Source: Pelodera strongyloides
Taxonomy: Eukaryota > Nematoda > Chromadorea > Rhabditida > Rhabditidae
Direction: 5' to 3'
Assembly (NCBI GenBank): GCA_036852015.1
Contig: JAANDG010000241.1
Location: forward strand, 1 to 64,000
DNA: 64,000 nucleotides
Every line of letters starts with the position of its first letter. The stretch's first letter is position 1. The position numbers and the translations under genes were made by a program. Below, in pieces: positions 26,001-38,844 of this stretch. The notes beneath the pieces are model-generated. The model saw only the letters and a list, made by a program, of their open reading frames with translations, did not search any database and was not told the origin of the DNA.

Positions 26001-29000
26001 TAATGGCCTTTTCGTGTGATACGAAACGGCGAAAGCAAGAACTTAGCACTACGATATGTATGTATATGTGAGTGTGCGGATACGTGCGTGAATGTATGTT
26101 GTAGGTATGTGTATGATTGTATGAATCAATTGAAAATTCCTATCATAACTTCATAACTGTTCCCCAAAAGTGCACTTCTATTACCTAATACAATATGACT
26201 AGCATTTCATAGTTTTGCCAAAAAGTTCACACTTCTGCGTGACGCACCGTCTCGTCTCGGTTTCTGTTGCTTGACTCATTACCGAACGGCCATTATAACA
26301 ATAAAACACATCAATTGTGCTTTCACGGATAATTTAGATAATTACCGTGACTCGTCGGAAAACCAGACCCAAATATAGTCTGAGAGTATTACGAAACTTT
26401 GCTAAAGTGCGTCACGACTTATTTGGTATCCCAAAAAAATATCTAGTAAAAGGAGCAAAAAAAAAAACAGAAAATTACGTCAAACATCTTTTTACTTTCA
26501 TTTATCGATTAAACAATTACAGTAGAATAATGCTATCGATTTTTTAATCACCGTTTTTCCTCCACCTTCCACCCACATCTCAAGCATACAAAAAACCCAA
26601 AGATATTACAGATAGGCTTAGGATTTTAGATTAAACACTATGTAGCGGATTTAGGGCGTGGGAAAAAGAACACGAATACGAATTAAATTAATAGAATTAT
26701 CCAGCTAACCCTAATTTGTGATGTGAGTAAATTTGGTTCATTTCGTAAACTTTCAGGATTTGTAGGTGTATTTATGTGCACTTTTTCGTTATACTCACGT
26801 GGGCGAGAATTCCGGAAGTTTCATGAAATTAATATGTTTTCACGCAGACAATTAGGAAAATTGTTAGAAAGGTTGACAACATGAAAGACGTAAACCTAAA
26901 TTTAACCTGAGCATTTCAATATGATCATACTAGATACGACTGTACAATCTTTATGTTGTGGGTTGTGTTATTTAATAATAAATAATAATAATGTTGGGTC
27001 CCGTCTGTTTGTAACGAAAATTAGAGTTCTTTTGACCTAGTCTAGGGGTTTTTTCGACGACTTATTGATGTTATCTCGGCACAAAATAATTATAATAGAG
27101 ACTTAATTTGTTTTTAACTATTGAATAAAACAAACAGACATTCAGGTGCCGACAGACAAAAGGGGTTTCCCTCGTGACGCTAATTCGAAAATCTCCTTAT
27201 GCAAATGAGGTCTTTCACGAAACCCCTCTGACTGGGATACAAATGAAAAATAAGAGTCTATCTTTAAAAAATAAGAGTCGACTGTCCTTTCAAAACATGA
27301 CACAAAATAGTTTTGTTCCTCTTTCAAGGAATTCCGGCTGGCTCAAATTGGAATAAATTAGCGTAACTCTCAGGGTTAAATACATGCGTAACTTCTTGCG
27401 CGTCTACAATAACAGGGGCAATTACCTCGCGTACGGCTACTGCTGGGAATAGCCTCAAGCATAGGGTGTAATAGGGGAAAACATGGAAAACTTGACTAAC
27501 TAACACGGTCTTTCCTGAGTAAAGCTTCCTTAATTGAAAGATTTTTTACGCATATTCAGTGTTAAACAGGGATAAAAGCTAGAAGTGCCCTTCAGGACTT
27601 TATCAGAGTTGGTATTTTAACTGAACTTGTCCATCTCGGAAATCCATCTCGGAATTGTCTCGGTCTCCGAATTTCCATGCTATTTCTTTACTGTACGACT
27701 ATTACGCGATGCGATTCCGAGATGGGAAAGTTAAGTTAAAAATTATTCACTTTATGAAATTGTTCTTGTTGATTAGTGTATATGCGCAATAAATGATTGA
27801 TTGATGGATCTTTCCTAAATACCAGTTGATATAAAAAATTCTGCTTTCTACCAAAACCAGGAAGCTTACTTGGGTACACTTCATATTCTTTTTAAGTCTG
27901 GCTTAACTTGAAACATTTCTGGGGAAAACACTTTGTACTTAAACTTGAACTTTATAAGTTTACCCTTTTTCGCTGTTCTTCTAACTTCTAACGTATTTTC
28001 TGGGTGGAACACATATTTCGGCAACATATAAATACGTCCCGAGGGCGTAGTATTTCACGATGAAATAAGCGCCATTTTTTGTTTGTTTGAATCACAAGGC
28101 TCAGAGACCAAAGCGTATTTCTATTACAAAACATCATGTACATTCTATTTACGTTACTAGCGTAAATAGGCAAAATACGTACAATACGCAAATGTACCGG
28201 CCGGAAATACGCCACGAACGTCACGAAAAATCCGTATTTATTTTCTAGTATTTCCTGTGATCATCGAAAGCTTAGTTTTACGTGCTTACAATTAGTACAA
28301 CTTTGCCTATTATTAGTAGTGTTTTTCGTTTATTTACATTTACATTTCAGCGGATAAGTTTTTAATCATTGTTATGATAGTGTTAAAATAAGTGGTAAAG
28401 GCGCATTCAAGATGGGAAAAAGTTGAAGAATTCCGGAAAAAGTTGGTTCAAGTTGGACGGAAAAACATGCAGAAAAATCAAAATCTACCGTATTGGAATC
28501 GTTGTGGGATATTAATTTTAACACTGCCGGATCCAAGAATGGATCGCCCGTTCGAAGTGGACCCCGACGGTTGGGGCTATATAGCGGAAAAACAACGTTT
28601 TTCCATTACGGTGTATGAACTTTTCCAGTAAGTAAAATTTACTTTTCCGGTGTCCATCTTGAACCCAACTTTTCCGGAATTCTTCAAACTTTTCCCAACT
28701 CGAACGCGCCTTAAACTGTGGGAATGTTAAAAGAAAAATGTATAAATAGCTTATTGATTGTTTTTAATTCGATTACAATTCTTGCTAGACTATTATTTAA
28801 TACAACGTTCGATAAAGAAGGAAAATTGGAAGCGAGTCGAAATAAGAAAAAAAAAGAGTGGAACGGTGTTAGGGACATAATCAAAAAGGGAGTCTTTGTA
28901 TCATGCAATAGTATTATATGTAATTAATTAGAGTAGCAAACAGGTAAAATCAGCAGTCAGTTAAACATGTGCAAAAACATCCAGAGGGTGGTAGCGTAGC

Positions 29001-30272
29001 GTACAGTGACAGTTACAGTGACAAGATACAAGTAGTTAGAGATGCTCGATAATTTAACCGTGAATTCAACAAGGTATATTGTTAGACTTGAGATACAAAA
29101 ACCACAATAAAACAATTTTGCTCAACATCCGGCAATCAGACAATAATCACAAATTATCCCAACATGGGTCAACTAACCTTTGCGCGGGTGATGCTGGGCA
29201 GTGTGTTGGCGCGCAGGAGGTCGCGCTGTCCGATGCCGCGAGCGAACTGTAGCTTGTGCATCACTGAATGGCCCAGGCTGACTGAGTGCCAGGCCCCGGG
29301 GCGGGACCAACGCCGGGAGAGAGAGCGTGCCCGCCGGGTAGACGCAGACGAGTTGGGCGAATCGGGAGGAGAGACGGCATCTGATGGGGCAGTGTAGATA
29401 GTAGCCTGACGTACAATCTGAAACAAAATGGTTTGTGTTTGTAGGGCGCTGGGAATCATGTAAAGTTGAAGTGGTTTTTACCAAGTCTACCTGGAGTACT
29501 CTTACAATTACCATTCGTGGTCGGAGGCTTATTGGATAAGAGATAAGACACCCGAAGGACACCCACTGAACCACATCCTACATAGGAACAAGACAATATC
29601 GTGTGCGACAGGCGGTTTCTTCATGGTAAAAAATAGTGAGACCCTTTGAAAGGTACATCACGAGCATGACAGAATATTTTCACATAAAAAGCCTCAAAAA
29701 CTATTTGTAGGAACACCATATATGAATTGTGGCACCGGTGATGGCACCATCTTGCACCATTGCACCATGGTACACGACTTGTTTTAGGGTATCTAATATG
29801 AATATCTGATCTTTGTTCACCCGGAGTACCCCAGATAAAGCAGCGAGCATGGCTTGCAAAAATGTCAAATAAAAAGCATAGATCATCGGAACATACCATA
29901 CTCATTCAACGTCACTGCCGCAATTTTCTTTTCTTTTGCTTTTATATACTAAGCATAACAGATTAACTAGACTTCGTCTTTCCCATTACTTTATTAATTT
30001 TGTCCTATTCTTTGCAGACTTTCCCACGCGTTTGCGTAAGGTTCTGCAAATTGCGCAACCAGTAATAAATATGAGTCATTTACCTTTTGTCCACAAGTAT
30101 CAATCGATATTTCTTGGTGGCTACGGTAGTTTGTGTGGTGTGTGCTGCTCGACGGCCGTTGATTGGCCGATGAGTACGGTATATTTTCGGGGGAATCGGC
30201 CCTCGGCGGTGTGTCCGGTGGCGGAGAGCGCACTGAAACCGAGCGCTGTAATCGCGCCCCCGCCGCCAACAT
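17005..30272 (-). CDS. Two-pore-domain potassium channel, THIK type (KCNK12/KCNK13-like)
   Basis: K2P channels are dimers that carry background K+ current in the plasma membrane. Exons in coding order: 30272-30084, 29417-29178, 25338-25195, 21055-20974, 20864-20763, 20486-20348, 20074-19973, 19543-19379, 18643-18540, 18267-18194, 18045-17961, 17564-17443, 17109-17005. All phases fit; 550 residues. TM1 is about 159-180 (preceded by EENARF as in THIK), then an N-glycosylation site NGS, pore 1 TIGFG (251-255), LFFNLFLER, pore 2 TIGFGD (391-396), GACCFYCLFN and RQLLNWM (cf. THIK GVCCIYSLFN). The C-terminal tail has GLLSLKEFL and VGPMGIL, both THIK signatures. The first two exons (about 143 residues, rich in Ser, Pro and Arg) form an N-terminal extension absent from vertebrate THIK. 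Introns 2 and 3 are about 4 kb each. Further 5' exons are possible. Confidence 0.92.
17829..17897 (-). other. tRNA-like sequence in a channel intron
   Basis: On the minus strand it begins GACCGCGTAGCTCAATCGG and has 'ggttcaattcc' as a B box. The anticodon arm and the 3' acceptor strand do not pair properly. It is probably a tRNA-derived SINE or a tRNA pseudogene. Confidence 0.45.
25376..25437 (+). other. tRNA-like sequence beside channel exon 3
   Basis: It has an A-box-like 'tggtgtagtggttat' and a B box 'gggttcgatcc', with a 4-bp T-stem-like pairing. It lies about 40 bases from channel exon 3, on the opposite strand. A SINE head is the likeliest reading. Confidence 0.45.
25795..25858. repeat. 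(GA)n-rich microsatellite
   Basis: About 60 bases of GA/GGGA repeat with interruptions, in the channel's second intron. Confidence 0.9.
28394..28714. mobile_element. MITE with about 65-bp inverted termini
   Basis: The left end (GGTAAAGGCGCATTCAAGAT ...) is the near reverse complement of the right end (... CGAACGCGCCTTAA). The open frame across it (79 codons) mostly reads through the termini and is not a host gene. It sits in channel intron 2. Confidence 0.8.
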
Positions 30273-33200
30273 CTGGAAAATAGACAAATATAAAGTAATC
30301 ACATATTTATATGAAGTAATCGATTGTGGTTGTGTTGTGCGTGTAGTGGATAACAAATTGAAAATTAGTGTATCGGAATGTAAAACAATAAAGAATAATA
30401 CAAAGTATAATATTGATAAAAGTGTAGGGTAGCGATAGTAAGATAATAGTAATGGGCAATGCTGAGAGCGAAATGTGCGATGGTTGTTAGAATACCTCAA
30501 CGCTATAAACTTATCCAAAATAACAAATAAAGAGGAAAACATATAAACTTAATATTTGTAGTTTATCTAGATGGTTAGAGAGGACAGAGAATGAGAGGGA
30601 CCGATTCGACAGAACGAATCAAACATTATTATATAAGAAAAGTGGATGAAATTTGTGCATACGCACAAAAATTTGTCAAAAATAGTCCAGGAGGTATTGT
30701 GTTATAGGAATAGTACAAAACTCTGGTGGATTCCGTTTACCCATTTGTTGCAATATGTATCTTCATTTATCTCTTCATGCGTTGCTTAAATAAACCATTT
30801 AAGTATAAAAGGGGAGTATGCCAAAGAAAACTACAAAAAGCACATTGACTCTGCGAGATACTACTTTTCCTTTTGTTTCCAGAAGAAGTTTGTATTCTTA
30901 TTTTAGGAGCTAGAATTAACCCAGTTTCGAATTAGAAGCTGAGCGAATTGTAATTTAGAATACAATTTAAACTCGCTCGAAATTCTACGCAACGAGATAC
31001 GTCTAATAAATCAGTGATAAAACTGCCTCCTAAAACGTAAACAGCGGTGTACGGCGGAAGCATGGCTCACATTTTTCGAGCTGGCACGGAAGAGGGGTTG
31101 TTGCGCCATAATGTGTTGCCTTTTTCTTCTATTTTAACATTTAGCACGGGTAACAGTTTAGTAGATGTAACAATAAAATTGATAACTACATACTTCTGTT
31201 CTGTCCTAGAATTTGCCGCGTAACGAACAAATAAAACAGAACGTGGAGAATAAATTTCTAGGGTCCAGTTGAATGAGACATGTAGAGAATGTGTGGTTAT
31301 GAAGAAATATAGAATTTCACTAATAAGCTGTACGACGACGTTTGAAACGTGTTCCGAACAGCGTCATTGTATTTACGCAACTTTATGAGCCCTTTCGTCA
31401 CAGAATTCAATATAAGTTGCATATAATATACCTTGCGGCTATCGCCGCCTGAGACGTCTTTCAGTGCTGCACACGCAGTACTTCCAAAAAGTGTGCATAC
31501 TCATATGAAACGTCTGAAACGTATTGTCAGTAATTAATGTAGCGAACTCATTTCGTGTTGGTTTGCGAAATGTTTACTGACTTATACCAATTTCCTTGAA
31601 ACGTAGTACGGATTTCGCTGCGGATTCGGTGACAAAAAACTCTTCTCAATTATGTAATAAGAGGTAAATACAGTTGACTAGGATGTGTTTCAAACCCACA
31701 TGCAACCAGAAAGATGCCTATGCAAATGAGCATAGATTAGACTAAAAAACGAGCTAAATTCGAGCAAATTAGTATAGACATGTAAGAATTCCGTTATCCG
31801 CGATGCGTTCCACAAACTTTTTCAAACGATGCGTTTCACGAACGATTTTTAGTCCAACTATATACCTTTGTATGTAACATATGTGATATGGGAATTAAGT
31901 TGCAGTTGTCCAAAATACTTTTCAAAAACCGGCCGTAGTATCGCTTAAATATACTGACCATTTGTAAAAATAGAGTTTTTCTATTATGCACGCTAAAATC
32001 TAAACCGATCATATTCTAAAAAGCAGTGATGGCGGGGACTTTTTACGGAGAGTCTACTACTATATATACCCGTTGGTAAATTGCACCCTCCAGAATCTCG
32101 CACAGGCAACTTTGGACCTTTGACTTCCGCTTACTTTTTAGCATAAATCACCTAATCCGCCAGAGGGTTTGTTTCTCATTGGTAGACACCGAATTGGTCT
32201 TCAACTTCTCAAAATAAAAATATATATGTTAAAGGAAACACAGTGAATCTAACTATTAGGTCATCCTAGCCGAAGGCAAACTGAACTTTCCTCTAATAGC
32301 CTTACAATTACAACATTTGGTTTTGTTTAAAAGTCGCAGGTGAAACGATTCTTCTAGAACTATAATTAATTGGTAATGCACGCCATACTACATTGTCCTA
32401 TCATATGTTATGGTGATCTACCAGGTCCACACGCGGGTCTATTTCCGTCGGAGAAACTACAACTACAATAATTACGTTGGAAACCTTATTTTCAGATCTG
32501 AACAAGCGTCATCAAACCTTAAGATCAGGCGTCTTTGTAATTAAGCGATAAATGTCAGCATACTTTAATACTACGGTCAGTGATTGATATGTTCGTTGTT
32601 TAGTTTTCATCTTCGGAACCTAACCTAACACTACTGGCGTAATTAATACATAAATGTGTAAATATATGCACACATAACATTTCTAGTGTTTACGAACGCT
32701 TGAGAGCAATGAGGCAATTATGACGAGGACATAGGAGTATTGTCATGCATATCTAACAGAAGTACGAGACTAGAAGGATAAAAATATCCCAAATGAATAA
32801 AAAAGGATGAATTTATAAGAATTGAAAAGAATGATATCAATATCGCAAAAAATAGCCCTACAGGCTCAAAAATCCACAACAAATCGGGGTTTACCACTAG
32901 CTTAGAATTAGCTAGAGTTCTAGGCGAACGAAGAACACCAATGGCTAGGACTAGTATATACAGATCACAAATTATTGGCAATTGCATTTTCATATACTAT
33001 AAATCAGATTCGAGGAGTGTATTGGTATGGAAATTAATTTTTTTAAAGATGCCAGTGTCGCCACAAACCACGTGTCATACCACTTTAAATTTTATTGTTC
33101 TTGTCATAAATACATATACCATATCCCTTTAAATAAATAAAGATAGTGTTTAAAATGTTGATCATAAAGGGTTATTTTAACCATTCAGAATCTTGAACGA

Positions 33201-36200
33201 ACCCTCAGTTGTCGACAAAAAAGTCACAAACACTAACCATGAATTGGTTAAAGCAGAAAGCACGCCTACGTTTTTGTTCAATCCAGAATAAATAAATAAA
33301 TAAATAATAAGAATACAGCATGATGTTTAGCTAATTTCTAAGTAGAATTTGCTTACAAATTAATGTCGAGACAACCTATATTGTAAGAGAAAACAAGGAA
33401 AACTAATGTTATTGAACGCGCTGCATTGACTTTTATTCGGAGGAACGGGTACTTTGAGGAAACCACAACTATAAAATCAGATATCTGGCAGTTAACTTTA
33501 ATCAAAGACATGTGGCGTTCCTGCGGTATCCTCACAATAAACAAACGGTACCGAGCAAAGGGAAGTGCGTCATTGTAACGCTATACACTTTTCAGATTTA
33601 TTCGCTAAATTATTTAACCTTGAGAACTTCGCATACATAGTGCGCTGTGGAGGTGTGGAGCAGATTATTCTTCAAGCGACTGAACATTTTTTTTTTTTTC
33701 AAATTTTTGGTGAAAAGTGAAAAAAAAGGAAAACTTGACCCCACAGAAATAAAAAAAAAACTTTTTCAACAAGTGTTCTTGAAAAGGTATTATTAAATAA
33801 CGTAAAGACAAGATACACATCACCTCAGAGAGAGAGAGAGAGAAAGAAATTAGAGAAATATTTACATACATGCGTCACGCACTCATCTTCGCTGTAAAGC
33901 GGCATGGTACGTGGTTTTTAAGCGAATGTTGGTACCGCATTTGCATATGCTGTAATTACGTGATCATCTGGAATTGTTGTCCGCCACATAGTGGAACACT
34001 ATTTGTCGAGAATGCAGATGTCCGGCACACGTATCAAAACCACGTGCCATACCGCTTTAGCATTGAAACTGTCGGACGGGCACAGATTATTTGCCTAATC
34101 TATTAGATGATATTTATTTGAATGATTTGCCTGTTCCAAACCCGACTTCCATAATCATAATTAATAAAGCGAGTTTAGTAACCAAGGGAACCGGTGGGAT
34201 TACGTGGGAAACAATACGATTTGCAGATAAAGGACGTATAAAGGGGACAGACCCGCGGAAAGGGCAAACCACGTAAGAGCAACAGAAGTACAAGTCGCAG
34301 TATGAAGTATGAGTAGTAGAAGTGGTTGGGCGGTTTACTTGAATAATTGGTGCCTTGTTTGATTAAACATCTTCTCTGTGTCAAGGAACCAAACAAGCTA
34401 GCTTCGATATACAAAAAGCTAGAAAATAAGGGAATATATGTTACAAAAAGGAGTAAATGCCTGATATACGGATAGACCTGGTAGGGGATTTTAACACGTA
34501 TTCTTGACAACCGCACTCCCATGTGTTATACACAAATTTCAGCGTCTTTATTGTGTACGCTAGGCACAGAATGATAAAAAGCAAGCTAAATTTGCATAAA
34601 ATACATTAAAATTCGGTTGCCCAGTGTATGCTCTACAACACGTGTACACCATACCAATCAGAAATCAAACCAAACAATAAACACGCTGCACGCGTTCAAG
34701 AATAAGCTAGCCATTAGCCCTTTTAATGTGCTCACCATGTCTTGGCTTATGTCTTTTCTTGCACTAATTATAGTACACGATGAATTCTATCCATAAATAA
34801 GAATACAAATGCAAAATACATAGCGATGTATAAGGCCTACTCCGGCACTTCACACTAGTGGTAGTGACCCTGCCTTATTTTCATTGAAAAAAGGTAGATA
34901 AATGACATACCTGACTGACCGTTAGGCATACCATTAGGCTAGGATTTGGAATAGGTTATGCATATGCATATCCTAGCCAAAGTCTGAATGCCTAGAGCCC
35001 AGAGAGCCTCAGCTAAGGTTTACCCTAAAACTGAATCCAACCAAAGCTTCCCAATGACAATGTATCGCGTCAGCATCACCATTTTCATCAATAAAAAATG
35101 TCACCATAGATCTGATTTTTTTTAAATTAATTTTGCCACCTTGGCGTTTTCAATAAAATAAAATAAAAATGAGTGTCAAATACTCAGTCAACTTTGATGG
35201 ATAATAAATCAAAGCACTCGTGCTGTGTGGGACGGCTTTATCAATGGATTAAAATTTATTTCCATTTTAAAATTTTAATTATATGTCACCGGTTTGAGCC
35301 TGTATGACAGAAATTATATTCCAAACGATTTATGAGAAATTTACAATCTTAGACAAGAATTTTAAGTATATTTTAGCAGAACAAAAACATAGGATAGGTA
35401 GCCACGAGATCAAGAAAAATAAAACAAAATTTGTGGCTGCTACTTGATTTACAGCCTTTTTATGAAATAATAAAGACATTAAATGTGAGTAATTTTTGTA
35501 AACTGGAATTTAATCACGAAATATTAGTAGTTTATCATCATCAGCATCATAGCATCGTCATAGCAGCACCATCATACGAAATCAGCAAGTACTCATCAAG
35601 ATCATAAAAAAAGCTGGTGCAAAAGTTTGTGGAAAAGTGTAAAGGAGGTTTTTTCAACAGTGTCAGAACTCAGAACCAGTTAAGGGCTTTCTCTAACTTA
35701 CAGTGAGATAACTACTCTACGAAAGTACTAAAAGTTTCACACATGAAAGTAAATTTAAATTTAGAATAAAACATATAAGAGATTCAGTTGGAAAGGTCAC
35801 ATTTCACATTGATAACTGTTATTTTCACATAAAACAAAATTCCAGACGCTGAACAATATTTGGTGACACATTGGCGGGAGCGTGGAAAACATTCATAGAA
35901 TATGCAATGCGTATTACTCCCTTGGTTGCAAATAAAATGTTACAAGTATTGCCAAAATCCATCAACGGTACAGCTAAACCAATAAATCCAACATAAATTT
36001 ATGTAGGTTAAACCGTTTTCAGGCTAAAGCTTTAGCTTTAACCTACGATTATTACTGGTCTGCGTACGGGAGTTTTAGGGATTTTTCTGTAAGGAAACCA
36101 TAGTCAACCAGAGTACAATAAGTTGGCAAAATCTTTCCCCAAAATCTTTCCCTAATCGGATCTGATACTTTTAAACGTGAATATTCTGCAATATTTTTAA

Positions 36201-38703
36201 GCGTCAGCGATTTATGATCTGAATTGCTAAACGCGTTCTTTAGGAGTTTTACGTGTTTCACTTCAGTATGTATGCACACATATTACGTGTTCCAAATCGC
36301 GTCATTGGACTATGAATAATAAGAATTAATGATTAAAAAAAATAGAATAATGGCATATTAAAAAGAATCTTATCGAAGTGCCGACTATGTATACATGTGT
36401 ACAGACTAGTGCAATTGTTATGTGTTCTGCACAGTATATTTTATCAAATTATTTATCACAGTAGTATCACCTTTTTTTTTGCTCGAATTGACACGAATTA
36501 ACATATATTTACATGAGCCACTTTCATGTTGAATCGAGTTACAACGTTACAAGTAACATGTGGCCTAATACACATTACATACAAAAATTTCGTTCTTGAA
36601 AAATTATGTGGCTTGTTCCCGGTTAAATATAAGAATACCCCATAAGAAATATATGCTCAGCTCAAATAACTTGCTCAATGACATTTAATTTATAGGCACT
36701 TGAAAATATTCCAACATATCCAAAAATGTTGCGAAATAAATGATGAAAAAAAAAAGAAACGAATTTCAGCAAGATTTCTTGAAGTCAAGAGGCCACTTGC
36801 GGGTTGGAAATTGTTGTGAAAAACAGAAATTCGCTATACAATGGTATATATCTTTATACGAGGAAAATATAAATAATTTCGGACAGAAACCTTGAAATAC
36901 ATATAATATATATGTATTACGAAATATATATAATATATTTGTATTACTTTCGATTTGAAGATTGTAACATTTAACCTGAAATGAGCCAGTGTATGCTCTA
37001 CGAAATATTTTACTTGTTACAAAATAGTTCCATGTTCCTTGCATGTTCCATGATAATTGTACGCTAGCATATGGAATATAAGTTAACAAAAGCTCATATA
37101 TTAATCGATAAACAAAAGTATTTTGTTTCATAAAAATAAGGGTTTGGCAATTCAGAAGCAAAGCCCCTATCCCTATCCACTTCACGTCAGACTTCAGACA
37201 GCCTCCAATTAGCAATTAAGTCCTTTGATCTTTTTATAATCGACGGGTTAAATGTTTGGATTACTTAATAATAATTTATTGACACATTATATAAAGTATA
37301 TAAGTATAAAATGATGATGAGAAGGTTGGCAAATTAAGCCACATGCAACGATAACTTCAATTATTTTGTTTTTCATCAAACGCGCACTGCACAAAATATG
37401 CCTACTTCTAATTTCTATCTTAAATAAAAAATGTCAGCTTTGCACGAGTAAATATAAATAATGTGCATAAAACGTGCGAGGTAAAAAACAAATATAACTC
37501 GAGTGGTAATTTGACCCTTACATCTGTGTGGGCCAACAATAAGCATAGCCTGGCTAAAATTTCGACAAAAATAACAAAACATACGAGAAAAAAATGTGCT
37601 GAAAGCAATACTGACAAACTATATCTTATTATATAAAAGAGTAACTGTAGCCTAATTTGCATACCGATGTGCGTTACGAAATGCAAATTTTGTGTTCGGG
37701 TATAAAAAGAGTTTCGCAGCTCAATATCTATGCATATGCAATTGTTTGAATTTCTTATGATACGTTTGAAAATTTGTATATAAGTATGCCCATGCTAAAC
37801 CAATCATATTTCCATGTAAGTCGCCTCAGGCGGCGTGAGCCGACTGGTAGCGAATAAAACGACAGTTGCAAATTCATCAAGCAAAAAAATGGAATTTAAA
37901 ATAAAATTAAACGTTTTACTATGTGATTTGTATGTCGCTGTGGTTCTCCTGAAGAATTTCAGATGACTAGGCCTAGCCAATTAACCTCAATTAGGTTTCA
38001 AGCGACAAAACATCCACAGGATTTCATCTATTTTTGGCGTCGGTAATTTTCAAATTGTTTATATACGAAGTGGTAGCGTAGCAAACCATGGCGGAGCTTT
38101 TCGTTAGTTAGAAGACTCGGCTAGAACGTGGTTAGGACACGTGCTATTCCTCGGGTACTTCTCGGTTAGCACTTGGATATTAGCATAGAGAAATGGTGAA
38201 TTTGCAATACCCCTTTTATGCACCTGCGATAGGTCCCAATGATAAAACATGCTAAAACCATGAACAATAAGGTGTCATGTCACCCTGTTAATTTGTTTCT
38301 ATGGTGTCAATCAATCAATAATTCAGCTAAAACAAATATTTTCAGGAGCAAGCTCCAAAAAGAACCATTTATTTAAAGATTTAAATCATATTTAATCCAC
38401 AGAAACCGATTCGGCGGTAATGCAACCGTCTCCATTGCGCACGTCTTCGTGGTCCTTAAAGAGAAGAAATGATGAAGTTCGCGGCACGGACGCCGCACAA
38501 AAAAAGGAAACTTTTTAGCTAGGATGCGCGTAAAACTTGCGCGTAGCATAGTATCAGAAAATCCCTGGTTCAGTAGTTGACTTGAAAAAGCAACTTTCAG
38601 CTGCTGACCCTAAGCTAAGTAACTAACGGAAGCTATTCAACTACGCGCTTCATGCCGACCGAGATGGATATCAAAATGGACGGATCTTGGAATAAGTATG
38701 TTC
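30273..38703. other. Gene-poor region upstream of the channel
   Basis: No gene could be supported over about 8.4 kb. The longer open frames (for example 36766-37215 on minus) are AT-rich, lack a recognisable domain and have no matching exon neighbours. Visible pieces are degraded family-A termini near 31920-31955 and 33890-34080, a degraded Helitron-like end near 31434, a TCATCA-rich stretch at 35532-35580, and the intact Helitron-like copy at 37624. The channel's promoter and any 5' UTR exons should lie at the left edge. Confidence 0.6.
37624..37847 (+). mobile_element. Helitron-like non-autonomous element, short form
   Basis: A 224-bp element starting TCTTATTATATAAAAGAGT after an A and ending with a 9-bp hairpin (gtcgcctca / tgagccgac, one mismatch) merging into CTGG before a T. 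It is a close relative of 55942-56164 and 53689-53932, and has no tRNA-like unit. Confidence 0.75.
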
Positions 38704-38844
38704 TTAAAGGGAGAGGCTCACTTCGCGATTGTTAGTTTGACATCTTTGACCATCTGACGATTTGACCATCTTTGCAGTGAATTTTTTCATACTTGTAAAA
38801 TTAAGAACAAACTAACAATCGCGAAGTGAGCCTCTCCCTTTAAA
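38704..38844. mobile_element. MITE overlapping the 3' end of the kinase gene
   Basis: It has inverted termini of about 38 bp (TTAAAGGGAGAGGCTCACTT at the left, complement at the right) in 141 bp. The kinase open frame runs into its right terminus and stops there. Confidence 0.85.

Noticed and set aside
28392..28631. 79-codon frame that looked like a small gene
   Set aside because: Most of it lies in the inverted termini of a MITE.
29164..29397. GC-rich + strand frame of 77 codons
   Set aside because: It is the shadow of channel exon 2, which has matching splice sites and phase on the minus strand.
36766..37215. 149-codon minus-strand frame in the gene-poor region
   Set aside because: No recognisable motif; composition follows the AT-rich background and no adjoining exons fit.
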